From contig PKTT01000018.1 in the NCBI GenBank assembly GCA_002869015.1, positions 1 through 33,944 of the forward strand: 33,944 nucleotides of DNA, in the 5' to 3' direction. The position numbers and the translations under genes are program-made. Below the pieces are notes generated by a model. That model did not search any database. It was not told the DNA's origin and was given only the letters and a program-made list of their open reading frames with translations. This document shows positions 1-7,832 of this stretch, one piece after another (the stretch's first letter is position 1; the number at the start of each line of letters is the position of its first letter). Origin of the DNA: Deltaproteobacteria bacterium (GTDB lineage: Bacteria; Desulfobacterota; Deferrisomatia; Deferrisomatales; BM512).

Positions 1-69
1 CTCCGCCAGGGATGGCGGCGCGAGGCGCTCGACCAAATCGAGGATATCGCCAGTGGTTGCTCCTGCCAA
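1..69 (-). CDS. Nif3-family protein, N-terminal fragment (runs off left edge)
   Basis: Only the first 23 codons are inside the window. The translation starts MAGATTGDILDLVERLAPPS and continues LAE. The pattern D-I-(x)n-L-x-x-LAPP-x-LAE is the usual opening of Nif3/YbgI-type dinuclear metal proteins (GTP cyclohydrolase I type 2 homologues). The start is taken as TTG at 69-67, because an in-frame TAA lies just three codons upstream and no ATG or GTG is available. A GGAG sits upstream but only two bases from the TTG, which is tight. The gene follows the tRNA on the same strand. Nif3 proteins bind two metals, but their cellular role is poorly defined. The identification rests on a very short stretch, so it is tentative. 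Confidence 0.55.
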   Translation of the reverse strand, partial: MAGATTGDILDLVERLAPPSLAE

Positions 70-93
70 CGCTCCTTACCTGATTTATCTTTG

Positions 94-113
94 CCGCGCT
101 CGGGGATGCGCGG
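94..113 (-). other. GC-rich hairpin between tRNA and the Nif3-family gene
   Basis: A perfect 6-bp inverted repeat, CCGCGC and GCGCGG with an 8-base loop, lies just beyond the encoded CCA of the tRNA. No T run follows it (the next bases are CAAAGATAAATC), so it does not look like an intrinsic terminator. It may mark the boundary for tRNA 3' processing or do nothing. Confidence 0.35.
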
Positions 114-121
114 GGGTTAAA

Positions 122-198
122 TGGTGGGCCCACCAGGACTCGAACCTGGGACCAACCGGTTATGAGCCGGTGGCTCTGACCAACTGAGCTATGGGCCC
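122..198 (-). tRNA. tRNA with CAT anticodon (tRNA-Ile2 or elongator tRNA-Met)
   Basis: The minus strand folds into a full 77-base cloverleaf. It has a 7-bp acceptor stem (GGGCCCA with TGGGCCC), a D stem GCTC/GAGC, an anticodon stem ACCGG/CCGGT with loop CTCATAA, a T arm CCAGG-TTCGAGT-CCTGG, discriminator A and an encoded CCA. The anticodon CAT is at 162-164. Base 1 is G paired with C72, so it is not the initiator. CAT can be elongator Met or the lysidine-modified Ile tRNA that reads AUA; sequence alone does not let me decide. Its own promoter lies just upstream, inside the terminator of the preceding operon. Confidence 0.93.
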
Positions 199-200
199 CG

Positions 201-236
201 AAAAAGAGGCGGTATTATGCTCCCGATGATACCGCC
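201..236 (-). terminator. Rho-independent terminator after hinT
   Basis: On the minus strand a perfect 8-bp stem (GGCGGTAT at 236-229 with ATACCGCC at 215-208) encloses a 13-base loop and is followed by TCTTTTT. It starts 11 bases after the hinT stop codon, so it should end the long purine/pyrimidine transcript. The same bases carry the promoter elements of the downstream tRNA. Confidence 0.8.
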
Positions 237-242
237 TGTCAA
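214..242 (-). promoter_or_regulatory. Sigma-70-like promoter of the CAT tRNA
   Basis: The minus strand shows a perfect -35 box TTGACA (242-237), a 17-base spacer and a -10 box CATAAT (219-214), which matches TATAAT at five of six positions. Start of transcription would fall around 205-208, about ten bases before the tRNA 5' end. The -10 overlaps the loop and 3' arm of the terminator hairpin. Confidence 0.75.
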
Positions 243-247
243 CCTAA

Positions 248-601
248 CTATTCGGCTCTTTTTATCATCGGCCCAATTGGCCTGCCGCCGAAGAGATGCA
301 TATGCAGGTGGAGCACTTCCTGTCCGCCATCAGGGCCATTGTTCACTATGAGACGGTACCCTGAGTCTAGGACCCCCTCCGCCTCGGCGACGGCTCTCGC
401 AGCCTTCGACATAGAGAGGAGGATATCTCCCTGCCCCTCTTTAAAATCCGCAAAGGTGACAATGTGTTCTTTCGGCACAATAAGAACATGGGTCGGCGCT
501 TTGGGGTCGATATCCCTGAAAACTATTACGTTTTCATCCTCCCACAGCGTATCAGAGGGTATATCTCCGGCAATTATCTTGCAGAAAATGCAATCGCTCA
601 T
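248..601 (-). CDS. hinT: HIT-family purine nucleoside phosphoramidase (HinT)
   Basis: 117 residues, the usual length of bacterial HinT/PKCI proteins. These hydrolyse adenosine phosphoramidates and related AMP conjugates in the cytosol. The histidine triad is present near the C terminus as QEVLHLHMHLFGGR; H98, H100 and H102 are visible and H100 is the expected nucleophile. An N-terminal CxxC pair (C4, C7) is typical of zinc-carrying members. The start ATG has AAGGAG seven bases upstream. It lies 19 bases after pyrE, at the end of the purine/pyrimidine run and immediately before a terminator, so it is probably the last cistron. Its place after nucleotide biosynthesis genes fits a clean-up role for adenylated by-products, which is inference. 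Confidence 0.92.
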   Translation of the reverse strand: MSDCIFCKIIAGDIPSDTLWEDENVIVFRDIDPKAPTHVLIVPKEHIVTFADFKEGQGDILLSMSKAARAVAEAEGVLDSGYRLIVNNGPDGGQEVLHLHMHLFGGRPIGPMIKRAE

Positions 602-620
602 AAGAGCTCTCCTTAAGAAG

Positions 621-1181
621 TTAGCCCCGAACCTGACTTTTGGTAAAGAGCGCCCTGAAGGGTAACCCCCTCTCCTCTATGGCTTCTCTGGCGCCCTCCT
701 CCCGATCGACAAGGGCCATCATGCCGACTACCTCGAACCCCTCCTCCTCAATGCGGTCAACCGCAACGAGACCGGAGCCGCCGGTCGTGACGACATCCTC
801 CACTACTACCACCTTGGCCTTTTCGGGGAGATTCTTTCGTCCCTCAATCCACCGCCTGGTCCCATGCCCCTTGGGCTCTTTACGGACTATGAAGGCAGGG
901 AGCTCCCGCCCCTCAAGGGAAGAAACCAGGGCAATGGAGGTAACAAGAGGGTCTGCGCCAAGGGTCGGCCCCCCAACCGCGTCAACCTCGCCGAACTCTC
1001 TTAGAAGCTCAAAGAATAGTCTGCCCGCAAGGTAAGCACCTCTGGGATGCAAAGAGGTCTGCTTGCCGTCAACATAGAAGTCGGACTTACGGCCTGAGGC
1101 AAGGGTCACCTCGCGTTGCTCATAGGACTTCTCTTTTACGAGAGAGAGAAGCTCCGCTCTCATAGCTGAAATATCTGCCAC
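621..1181 (-). CDS. pyrE: Orotate phosphoribosyltransferase
   Basis: 186 residues. Converts orotate and PRPP to OMP in pyrimidine synthesis. The PRPP-binding motif VVVVEDVVTTGGSG lies at 124-137, and the flexible catalytic loop with RKEPKGHGTRR is at 100-110. The start is GTG at 1181, with AGGAGG overlapping the purF stop codon about ten bases upstream; an in-frame ATG at codon 7 is a possible alternative. The small size and the loop sequence fit the bacterial stand-alone enzyme, not a fusion with PyrF. It is placed between purF and hinT, only 15 bases from purF, so purine and pyrimidine synthesis are likely co-transcribed here. Confidence 0.94.
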   Translation of the reverse strand: MADISAMRAELLSLVKEKSYEQREVTLASGRKSDFYVDGKQTSLHPRGAYLAGRLFFELLREFGEVDAVGGPTLGADPLVTSIALVSSLEGRELPAFIVRKEPKGHGTRRWIEGRKNLPEKAKVVVVEDVVTTGGSGLVAVDRIEEEGFEVVGMMALVDREEGAREAIEERGLPFRALFTKSQVRG

Positions 1182-1196
1182 TTTAAAAAAACCCTC

Positions 1197-2585
1197 CTAA
1201 AAGAGACCCAGCTGCACACCCTCAACGCCATCGGGGCGTACGGGGTAGTCGCCGGTGAAGCAGGCATCGCAAAAGGTGAAACCCTCGCCGCCCACCGCTT
1301 GGCGAAGGCCCTCAACTGTGAGGTAGCCCACCGAATCGGCGGTGATGTAACGGGCGATCTCTTCAGTGGTGTGTGTATGGGCGATGAGCTGATTTTTGGT
1401 CGGCGTATCTATGCCGAAAAAGCATGAGTGAGCGGTGGGAGGAGAGGAAATCCTCATGTGAACCTCCTTGGCACCCGCCTCGCGTATCATCTTGATTATC
1501 TTGCGGGAGGTTGTGCCCCTGACAATCGAGTCGTCAACCACCACCACGCGATTGCCTTTTAATACGCTCTTCACGGCATTTAGCTTTAGCTTTACGCCAA
1601 AATGGCGAATTGATTGCTCCGGCTCGATAAAGGTTCTGCCGACATAGTGGTTGCGCATAAGGCCCATCTCAAAGGGAATACCAGCTTCCTCTGCGTAACC
1701 TAAAGCGGCGACTATGCCGGAATCCGGTACCGGTATAACTATATCCGCTTCAACGGGGTGCTCTTTGGCTAGCTGCGCGCCGAACATCTTCCTGACAGGG
1801 TAAACTGGCTTGCCGAAGATTATGGAGTCGGGCCTTGCGAAGTAGATATACTCGAAGATGCATTTGCGCGGATTAACCGTGCCGAAGGGTCGATAGGATT
1901 CGAGCCCCTTGCGGCTTATCATCACCATCTCGCCGGGCTCCACCTCCCTCACATACTCCGCCTCGATGAGGTCAAGGGCGCAAGTCTCAGAAGCAACCAC
2001 CCAGCTATCGCGAAGCCGCCCCAGGACAAGGGGCCTGAAGCCCAGCGGGTCCCTCACAGCCACAAGGCGTGATTCTACCAGTGCTACCAGCGAATAGGCT
2101 CCACGCACACGGGAGAGGGCATCGACCAAACGCTCATGGAGCTTTGTCTTCCGTGAGCGGGCGTAGAGGTGGGCGAAAACCTCTGTGTCCATAGTCGATT
2201 GAAAGATGGAGCCAGCCTCCTCAAGCTCGTGCTTTAGCGAGGCGGCGTTTACTAAGTTACCGTTGTGCGCAAAGCCAATGGGCCCGTGCGCGGTCTCTAC
2301 AAAACAGGGCTGCGCGTTTTTAACAACCGAGGACCCGGTGGTCGAGTAGCGCACATGCCCTATGGCGTGGATGCCGGGGAGTTTGTCCAGCGTATCCTCA
2401 TCGAAAATATCGGAGACCAGCCCCATTCCAAGATGCAGGTGCATCTTCAGCCCGTCTGAGGTGACTATACCAGCCGATTCCTGCCCCCGGTGCTGTAATT
2501 GATGTAGCCCCAGATAGGTGAGGTTTGACGCCTCCGGATGGTTGTATATCCCAAACACACCACATTCTTCGTGGAGTTTGTCCAT
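1197..2585 (-). CDS. purF: Amidophosphoribosyltransferase
   Basis: 462 residues. First committed step of purine synthesis: glutamine plus PRPP to phosphoribosylamine. The N-terminal nucleophile is C8, after a 7-residue propeptide MDKLHEE, so the protein should be self-processed. The Ntn glutaminase domain covers about 8-230; the phosphoribosyltransferase domain has the PRPP motif [14 protein letters not shown] at 347-360. Cysteines C242, C388, C439 and C442 sit in the contexts that ligate the 4Fe-4S cluster in the Bacillus-type enzyme (the last pair reads FCDAC), so this is the oxygen-sensitive iron-sulphur form. The start ATG has GGAGG 11 bases upstream, with a small GGC-TTTA-GCC hairpin just before it. 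Follows purQ by 32 bases. Confidence 0.96.
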   Translation of the reverse strand: MDKLHEECGVFGIYNHPEASNLTYLGLHQLQHRGQESAGIVTSDGLKMHLHLGMGLVSDIFDEDTLDKLPGIHAIGHVRYSTTGSSVVKNAQPCFVETAHGPIGFAHNGNLVNAASLKHELEEAGSIFQSTMDTEVFAHLYARSRKTKLHERLVDALSRVRGAYSLVALVESRLVAVRDPLGFRPLVLGRLRDSWVVASETCALDLIEAEYVREVEPGEMVMISRKGLESYRPFGTVNPRKCIFEYIYFARPDSIIFGKPVYPVRKMFGAQLAKEHPVEADIVIPVPDSGIVAALGYAEEAGIPFEMGLMRNHYVGRTFIEPEQSIRHFGVKLKLNAVKSVLKGNRVVVVDDSIVRGTTSRKIIKMIREAGAKEVHMRISSPPTAHSCFFGIDTPTKNQLIAHTHTTEEIARYITADSVGYLTVEGLRQAVGGEGFTFCDACFTGDYPVRPDGVEGVQLGLF

Positions 2586-2617
2586 TTTTATTTAATCCTC
2601 CGGCTAAAGCCGCCGTG

Positions 2618-3433
2618 TCAGGATTGACGTATATATTCTGCCGCGTTCTTGTAGAGAATAAGTCCGAGCCCCTCCTCAGGCAAGTCCTCTCGCGTCCAGC
2701 GGGGGTGCTGGGTGCGGTGAACGAAAGCCTCAGGGTGCGGCATGAGCCCGAAAAGCCTGCCGGTGGGGTCACAAAGCCCTGCGATTGCGTTTACTGAACC
2801 ATTAGGGTTCCAAGGATATTCACTGGTAATTTCACCCTTGGGAGTAGTGTACCTGACCGGAACAAGTTTTTGAGCCTCTATGGCTGAAAGGGTCTCATTC
2901 GAGGAGGGGATAAACTTACCCTCTCCATGCCTAACGGGGTAATACAGATTTTCAGCGCCACGGGTAAAGACACAGGGGCTATCCGGCTCAACCGCAAGGT
3001 AAACCCATCTATCCTCAAAGCGGCCTGAATCGTTGTGGCTGAGGCTGACGCTTTGTTTTAGCTTCCCCTCCATGAAGGGAAGAAGACCCATCTTGACCAT
3101 TAGCTGAAAACCGTTGCACACACCCAGGACAAGCCCGCCGCGCTCGACTAACCCCAGGAGTTCATCTTCAAAGCGCGCTTTGCTGCCCTCTTTGACGACC
3201 TTGCCATACTTAAATCTTACCGCGCCGGCTTTGGCGGAGCCCAAATCGTCACCATCCAGGAAGCCGCCGGGGAAGTATAGGAAGTTGTAATCCTTCAGCT
3301 GGACTTCACCGGAGAAGATCAGCGCCATGTGCGCTATATCCGCTTCCATCCCGGCCAGACGGCAGGCATGTGCTGACTCTCGTTCGGTATTTATCCCATT
3401 ACCGGTGATGACCAGCGCTTTAGGAGTTCTCAT
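2618..3433 (-). CDS. purQ: FGAM synthase glutaminase subunit PurQ
   Basis: 271 residues, a class I glutamine amidotransferase that feeds ammonia to PurL in the fourth step of purine synthesis. The nucleophile is C106 in GVCNGFQ, and the catalytic His/Glu pair is H233 and E235 in PHPEAF. It is longer than the roughly 230-residue PurQ of Bacillus; extra length includes the segment around 60-90 and the C-terminal tail. It lies 30 bases downstream of the PurS-PurL fusion gene, with which it must form the working enzyme. The start ATG has AAGGGA four bases upstream. Motifs and adjacency make the call secure. Confidence 0.93.
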   Translation of the reverse strand: MRTPKALVITGNGINTERESAHACRLAGMEADIAHMALIFSGEVQLKDYNFLYFPGGFLDGDDLGSAKAGAVRFKYGKVVKEGSKARFEDELLGLVERGGLVLGVCNGFQLMVKMGLLPFMEGKLKQSVSLSHNDSGRFEDRWVYLAVEPDSPCVFTRGAENLYYPVRHGEGKFIPSSNETLSAIEAQKLVPVRYTTPKGEITSEYPWNPNGSVNAIAGLCDPTGRLFGLMPHPEAFVHRTQHPRWTREDLPEEGLGLILYKNAAEYIRQS

Positions 3434-3463
3434 GACGTCCCTTCACTCTCTTTCAAAGTTATG

Positions 3464-6463
3464 CTAGAGCGCCGCAAGCGGTGTCTGCCATGCTTCTTTT
3501 AGGGCAACAGTGCCGGTCTCAACGATGCGCTCTTTGCCGAGGCCGTCAATGATGAGCTTCTCACCCTCAGTAACCTCTCCAACCAGCGCGAAGGCTGAAC
3601 CTCCCATCTCCGCCTCAAAGGAGGCCTTCTTCTCAGGCGAAACCGTAACAACGAAGCGGCCGGCAGACTCTGAAAAGAGCAGCTCGTCATTCCTGACGAC
3701 TCCATCAATCGGAGCTTTTGAGAGGTCAACACTAGCGCCAAGGTCTCCAGAGAAGACGCTCTCTGCTATTGCGACGCCCAGACCACCGTCAGAGCAGTCG
3801 TGACAGGAGGCGACGAGGCCATCCTGGATCGCCTTCTCAAGGGCCCGGTAAAGCTCTTTGTTGGCAACTGCGTCTACCTTGGGCACCGAATTTCCGGTGT
3901 ACCCCTTAGCCGCCCAATACTCGGAACCACCTAGCTCGGGAAGAGTCTTGCCAAGGACATATATGAGGTCGCCCACCCGCTTGGCGTCCATCGAGACTGA
4001 CTTTCTTATATCGGGGACCTTGCCGATAACGCTGAAAAGCAGGGTCGGCGGTATTGAAATCTTGGTGCCACCTATCGAGTAATCGTTCTTCATCGAGTCC
4101 TTGCCGGAGACAAGGGGAACCCCGTAAGCGGTAGTGTACTCATAGAGTGCCTTTGATGAGCGCACCAGCTGAGCCAGTTTGTAGCGGCCGTCGGGGGTCT
4201 TCTCCGACTCCACCGGGTCGCACCAGCAAAAATTATCAAGCCCGGCGAGGTGGTCAAGCGTGCCGCCAACCGCTATCGCGTTTCTTATCGCCTCATCTAC
4301 GACCAAAGCCGTCATCCAGTAGGCGTCAATGTCGGAGTATCTTGGTGAAATTCCATTTGCGGTTACTACCCCTTCAAAGGAATCTAGGAGCGGGCGGTTT
4401 ACCGCTGCGTCACTTGGCCCGTCGTTCTGGGCCCCTACAAAGGGCTTTATTACCGACCCCCCCTGAACCTCATGGTCATAGCGGCGAACTATCGACTCCT
4501 TGGAGCAGATATTTAATCTTCCCAGAAGGCCCGTCAGCTCTCCGGTTAGGTCATTGGGACACTCGAAAGTAGGTTCCTCATGTTGGGGAGGTGTCCACTT
4601 GGCGTTAAGCAGCATCGGCGGCAGACCGTCGTGGAGAAACTCTAGGGGCAGGTAACCGACTGTTTTGCCATCGTATAGGAGATGGAAGGCACCCTCATCG
4701 GTAAACTCACCCATAACAACGGCTTCAACCCTCATCTTCTCTGCGAGGGCCATAAACTCATCTATATTCTCCTCAGGTACCGCTATGGACATCCGCTCCT
4801 GCGACTCTGAGACCAGAATCTCCCAAGGATGAAGGCCCGGGTATTTAAGCGGCGCTCTGTCGAGGTTGAGCCTAGCCCCGCCGGTCTGCTCCGCCATCTC
4901 GCCTATCGATGAGGAGAGGCCACCGGCGCCGTTGTCTGTTATGGAGGAGTAAAGGCCACGGTCACGGGCAATGAGGAGAAAATCATATAGCCGTTTCTGT
5001 GTAATCGGGTCGCCAAGCTGGACTGCGGTGGCGGGGCTGCCCTCGTGAAGCTCCTCCGAGGAGAAGGTGGCGCCGTGGATGCCATCCTTGCCGATGCGGC
5101 CCCCCGCCATAACAACGAGGTCACCTGCTTTAGTGCGCTTGTTATGACCCGGCCCGCCATTGAGGGTACGGGGTATGAGGCCGGCGGTCCCGCAAAAAAC
5201 CAGCGGCTTGCCAAGAAATCGGTCGTCGAAGTAAACAGTGCCGTTGACAGTGGGTATCCCGGACTTATTGCCGCCATGCTCCACACCCGTGACGACCCCC
5301 TCATAGATCCTACGTGGATGGAGCAACCTTGGCGGGAGCTCCTCCTCATGGAAGGGGTTGGCAAAGCAGAAGGTATCCACATTGAATATCAGCTGTGAAC
5401 CCATTCCCGTGCCCATAGGGTCGCGGTTGACGCCTACTATGCCGGTGAGGGCACCTCCGTAGGGGTCCAGGGCTGAGGGTGAGTTGTGCGTCTCGACCTT
5501 GAAGCAGAGGGAGTAGTCATCATCAAAGGCTATGACCCCTGCATTATCAATAAAAACAGAGAGGCAGTAGTCATCCTCACCGAGGTCTTCGCGCACCTTT
5601 TTGGTAGCGCCCTGTATGTATGTCTTAAAGATCGAGGTGATGACCTCTACGTTACCGCCCTCATCCTCATAGTTTATGGTGGCGTTGAATATTTTATGTT
5701 TACAGTGCTCGGACCACGTTTGCGCGAGGCACTCAAGCTCAACGTCGGTAGGTTTATCGGCGGGGAGCCCCAGGGCGGCTCGCTTGGCTTGATTTTGCTC
5801 TTCTCTGTAAAAATCGCGAACGGCCTGCATCTCACCTACTGTCAGAGCCAGCAGTCCCTTTTTGGATATCTCAAGGAGTTCCTCGTCGGAGACTTCAAGG
5901 TCAATCTCATTCACAATTGGTTTTGAAACACCCGTCACTCGGGGAACCTCAGGTGAGACACCGCCCGAAGCTTCATACTCCTCGCGGGAGAGGATACGCC
6001 AACGTTGTATTAGCGGATTCGCAAGGAGGCCTGCGGCGATCTTCTCAACGGTCTCACGCTCCAGCGAGCTGCCCTTAATTAGGTACTGAACCGAGGTATA
6101 AACTTTCTCCTGATGAGGGAGGCTCCGTTCGAGGAGCATCTCCACCGCCTCTTTAGCTGTGCGCCCCTCGTTGTCCGTCACGCCGGGAAGGTAGCCGACC
6201 TCAAGCAGCCAATCGAAGGAGGGAAAAATTTCAGCGCCCAGCATACCCCCCGTGGAGGAGACCTGTATCACGGGATCGGAGAAGACCTCTTTGGCCAGAG
6301 CGGCAAGCTCTCCATCGGTGACCTCAAAATCTAGGGTGAAAGCGTCGAGGGTCCTGACCCCCTCAAGGGGTATATGGAGGAACTCTTCTATCTCCCTCGC
6401 GCACCCCTCTCCACGGGAATCTCTGAGTTCGGGATTAACAGCAACTTCAACCCTCTTCGCCAT
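3464..6463 (-). CDS. purL: FGAM synthase, PurS-PurL fusion
   Basis: 999 residues from the chosen start. ATP-dependent conversion of FGAR to FGAM using ammonia from PurQ. The first 75 residues look like PurS and a second PurS-like half follows at about 122-160, mimicking the PurS dimer; the rest is PurL. The catalytic His motif TWSEHCKHK is at 249-257, and the metal/ATP segment VETHNSPSALDPYGG is at about 323-337. There is no glutaminase domain, which explains the separate purQ. The open frame extends 22 codons further upstream to 6529 and would overlap purB, but that ATG has no Shine-Dalgarno sequence. The ATG at 6463 begins MAKRVEVAVNP, has GGAAGAG upstream and leaves a 28-base gap after purB. 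Confidence 0.93.
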   Translation of the reverse strand: MAKRVEVAVNPELRDSRGEGCAREIEEFLHIPLEGVRTLDAFTLDFEVTDGELAALAKEVFSDPVIQVSSTGGMLGAEIFPSFDWLLEVGYLPGVTDNEGRTAKEAVEMLLERSLPHQEKVYTSVQYLIKGSSLERETVEKIAAGLLANPLIQRWRILSREEYEASGGVSPEVPRVTGVSKPIVNEIDLEVSDEELLEISKKGLLALTVGEMQAVRDFYREEQNQAKRAALGLPADKPTDVELECLAQTWSEHCKHKIFNATINYEDEGGNVEVITSIFKTYIQGATKKVREDLGEDDYCLSVFIDNAGVIAFDDDYSLCFKVETHNSPSALDPYGGALTGIVGVNRDPMGTGMGSQLIFNVDTFCFANPFHEEELPPRLLHPRRIYEGVVTGVEHGGNKSGIPTVNGTVYFDDRFLGKPLVFCGTAGLIPRTLNGGPGHNKRTKAGDLVVMAGGRIGKDGIHGATFSSEELHEGSPATAVQLGDPITQKRLYDFLLIARDRGLYSSITDNGAGGLSSSIGEMAEQTGGARLNLDRAPLKYPGLHPWEILVSESQERMSIAVPEENIDEFMALAEKMRVEAVVMGEFTDEGAFHLLYDGKTVGYLPLEFLHDGLPPMLLNAKWTPPQHEEPTFECPNDLTGELTGLLGRLNICSKESIVRRYDHEVQGGSVIKPFVGAQNDGPSDAAVNRPLLDSFEGVVTANGISPRYSDIDAYWMTALVVDEAIRNAIAVGGTLDHLAGLDNFCWCDPVESEKTPDGRYKLAQLVRSSKALYEYTTAYGVPLVSGKDSMKNDYSIGGTKISIPPTLLFSVIGKVPDIRKSVSMDAKRVGDLIYVLGKTLPELGGSEYWAAKGYTGNSVPKVDAVANKELYRALEKAIQDGLVASCHDCSDGGLGVAIAESVFSGDLGASVDLSKAPIDGVVRNDELLFSESAGRFVVTVSPEKKASFEAEMGGSAFALVGEVTEGEKLIIDGLGKERIVETGTVALKEAWQTPLAAL

Positions 6464-6491
6464 TTTTCTCAGCTCTTCCTTCCCAGCCAGG

Positions 6492-7787
6492 CTACTTGCC
6501 GAAGACTCGGGAAAAAATTGTGTCAACATGTTTTAGATGGTATCCGATGTCAAAGGCCTCGTCGATCTCCTCCTCGGAGAGGAGTCTGGAAACGTCGGCA
6601 TCCGCCTTAAGAAGCTCCTTATAATCAGCCCCCTCTGTCCAGACCCTCATAGCGTTTCGCTGCACCATCGCGTATGCCTCCTCGCGGGTTACACCCTTGC
6701 CGACGAGGGCCAGCATCAGCCGCTGGCTGTTGGGGAGGCCTCCGGTTATATCAATGTTTTTCTGCATATTCTGGGGGTAGACCATAAGGTTTTTAATAAC
6801 CCCGGTGAACCTTACCAGCATGTAATGGAGGAGTATCGTTGCGTCGGGCCCGATCACCCTCTCAACCGATGAGTGAGATATATCCCGCTCATGCCAAAGG
6901 GCCACGTTTTCCAACGCAGCCTGGGCATAGGAACGCATGAGTCGCGCGCAGCCCGTTAGGTTCTCCGTGGCGATCGGGTTTCTTTTGTGGGGCATCGCCG
7001 AAGAGCCCTTCTGCCCTTTGGAGAAAAACTCCTCTGCCTCCAGCACCTCCGTACGCTGCATGTGGCGTATCTCCACGGAAAATTTCTCTATGGAGGTTGC
7101 GACAAGGGCCAAGAGGGAGAAGAACTCCGCATGGTGGTCCCTTGAGATTACCTGCGTGGAGACCTTGGCAGGCCTTAGCCCGGCGCGCGCGCAGACGTGC
7201 TCCTCCACGGAGGGCTCTATATTGGCGAAGGTTCCCACCGCACCGGAGATCATCCCCACCGCCACCGCTTCGCGGGCTCTGGCAAGACGCGAAAGGTTAC
7301 GCGTCATCTCGTCATACCAGGAAGCTAGCTTTATGCCAAAGGTGACAGGCTCCGCATGGATGCCATGGCTTCGCCCCATCTGGGGGACCATTTTGAACTC
7401 CTCAGCACGCTCACCTATCGCGGCGGTGAGCTTCTCTGTCTGCGCTATTAGGAGGTCCGAAGCCTCAACCAACTGCATCGCCAGAGCTGTATCGAGGACG
7501 TCTGAAGAGGTCATTCCCATGTGGATGAAGCGGGAATCGGGTCCTACATGCTCCGCGACGTTGGTTAGAAAAGCGATAACATCGTGCTTAACCTCCTCCT
7601 CAATCTCAAGGATGCGGTCAACCTCGAATGCAGCCCTCTCCTGGATGACCTTTAGCGAGTCATCCGGTATCTTCCCCAGCTTGTTCCAACCCTCGCAAGC
7701 GTAAACTTCAACGTCGAGCCACTTTTTAAAGCGATTTTCATCTGTCCAAATCGCCGCCATCTCCGGCTTAGTATAGCGCGGTACCAT
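6492..7787 (-). CDS. purB: Adenylosuccinate lyase
   Basis: 431 residues, the usual size for the Bacillus/Thermotoga-type enzyme. It cleaves fumarate from SAICAR and from adenylosuccinate, steps 8 and 12 of AMP synthesis. The fumarase/aspartase superfamily signature GSSAMPHKRNP lies at about 262-272, and the histidine motif MGRSHGIHAEP at about 138-148 supplies a catalytic His. The ATG start has GGAGG eight bases upstream. It is followed by purSL. A small 6-bp hairpin (7804-7819) lies in the 45-base gap upstream. Confidence 0.96.
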   Translation of the reverse strand: MVPRYTKPEMAAIWTDENRFKKWLDVEVYACEGWNKLGKIPDDSLKVIQERAAFEVDRILEIEEEVKHDVIAFLTNVAEHVGPDSRFIHMGMTSSDVLDTALAMQLVEASDLLIAQTEKLTAAIGERAEEFKMVPQMGRSHGIHAEPVTFGIKLASWYDEMTRNLSRLARAREAVAVGMISGAVGTFANIEPSVEEHVCARAGLRPAKVSTQVISRDHHAEFFSLLALVATSIEKFSVEIRHMQRTEVLEAEEFFSKGQKGSSAMPHKRNPIATENLTGCARLMRSYAQAALENVALWHERDISHSSVERVIGPDATILLHYMLVRFTGVIKNLMVYPQNMQKNIDITGGLPNSQRLMLALVGKGVTREEAYAMVQRNAMRVWTEGADYKELLKADADVSRLLSEEEIDEAFDIGYHLKHVDTIFSRVFGK

Positions 7788-7803
7788 CTATGGTTCCTCC
7801 TCA

Positions 7804-7819
7804 CTCTCCCCATGGAGAG
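7804..7819 (-). other. Small inverted repeat upstream of purB
   Basis: Perfect 6-bp arms CTCTCC and GGAGAG around a 4-base ATGG loop (minus strand), located between the stop of the MBL-fold gene and the purB ribosome binding site. No T run follows, so it is not an obvious terminator. It could affect purB translation or mRNA stability; this is speculative. Confidence 0.3.
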
Positions 7820-7832
7820 ATGATTTCAAATT

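Noticed and set aside
6464-6529. Upstream ATG at 6529 as the start of purSL
   Set aside because: It overlaps purB, has no ribosome binding site, and the residues (MLTQFFPESS...) do not resemble PurS. The ATG at 6463 fits better.
6937-7704. Plus-strand open frame of 255 codons opposite purB
   Set aside because: Serine- and arginine-rich composition typical of an antisense frame; purB on the other strand has complete catalytic motifs.
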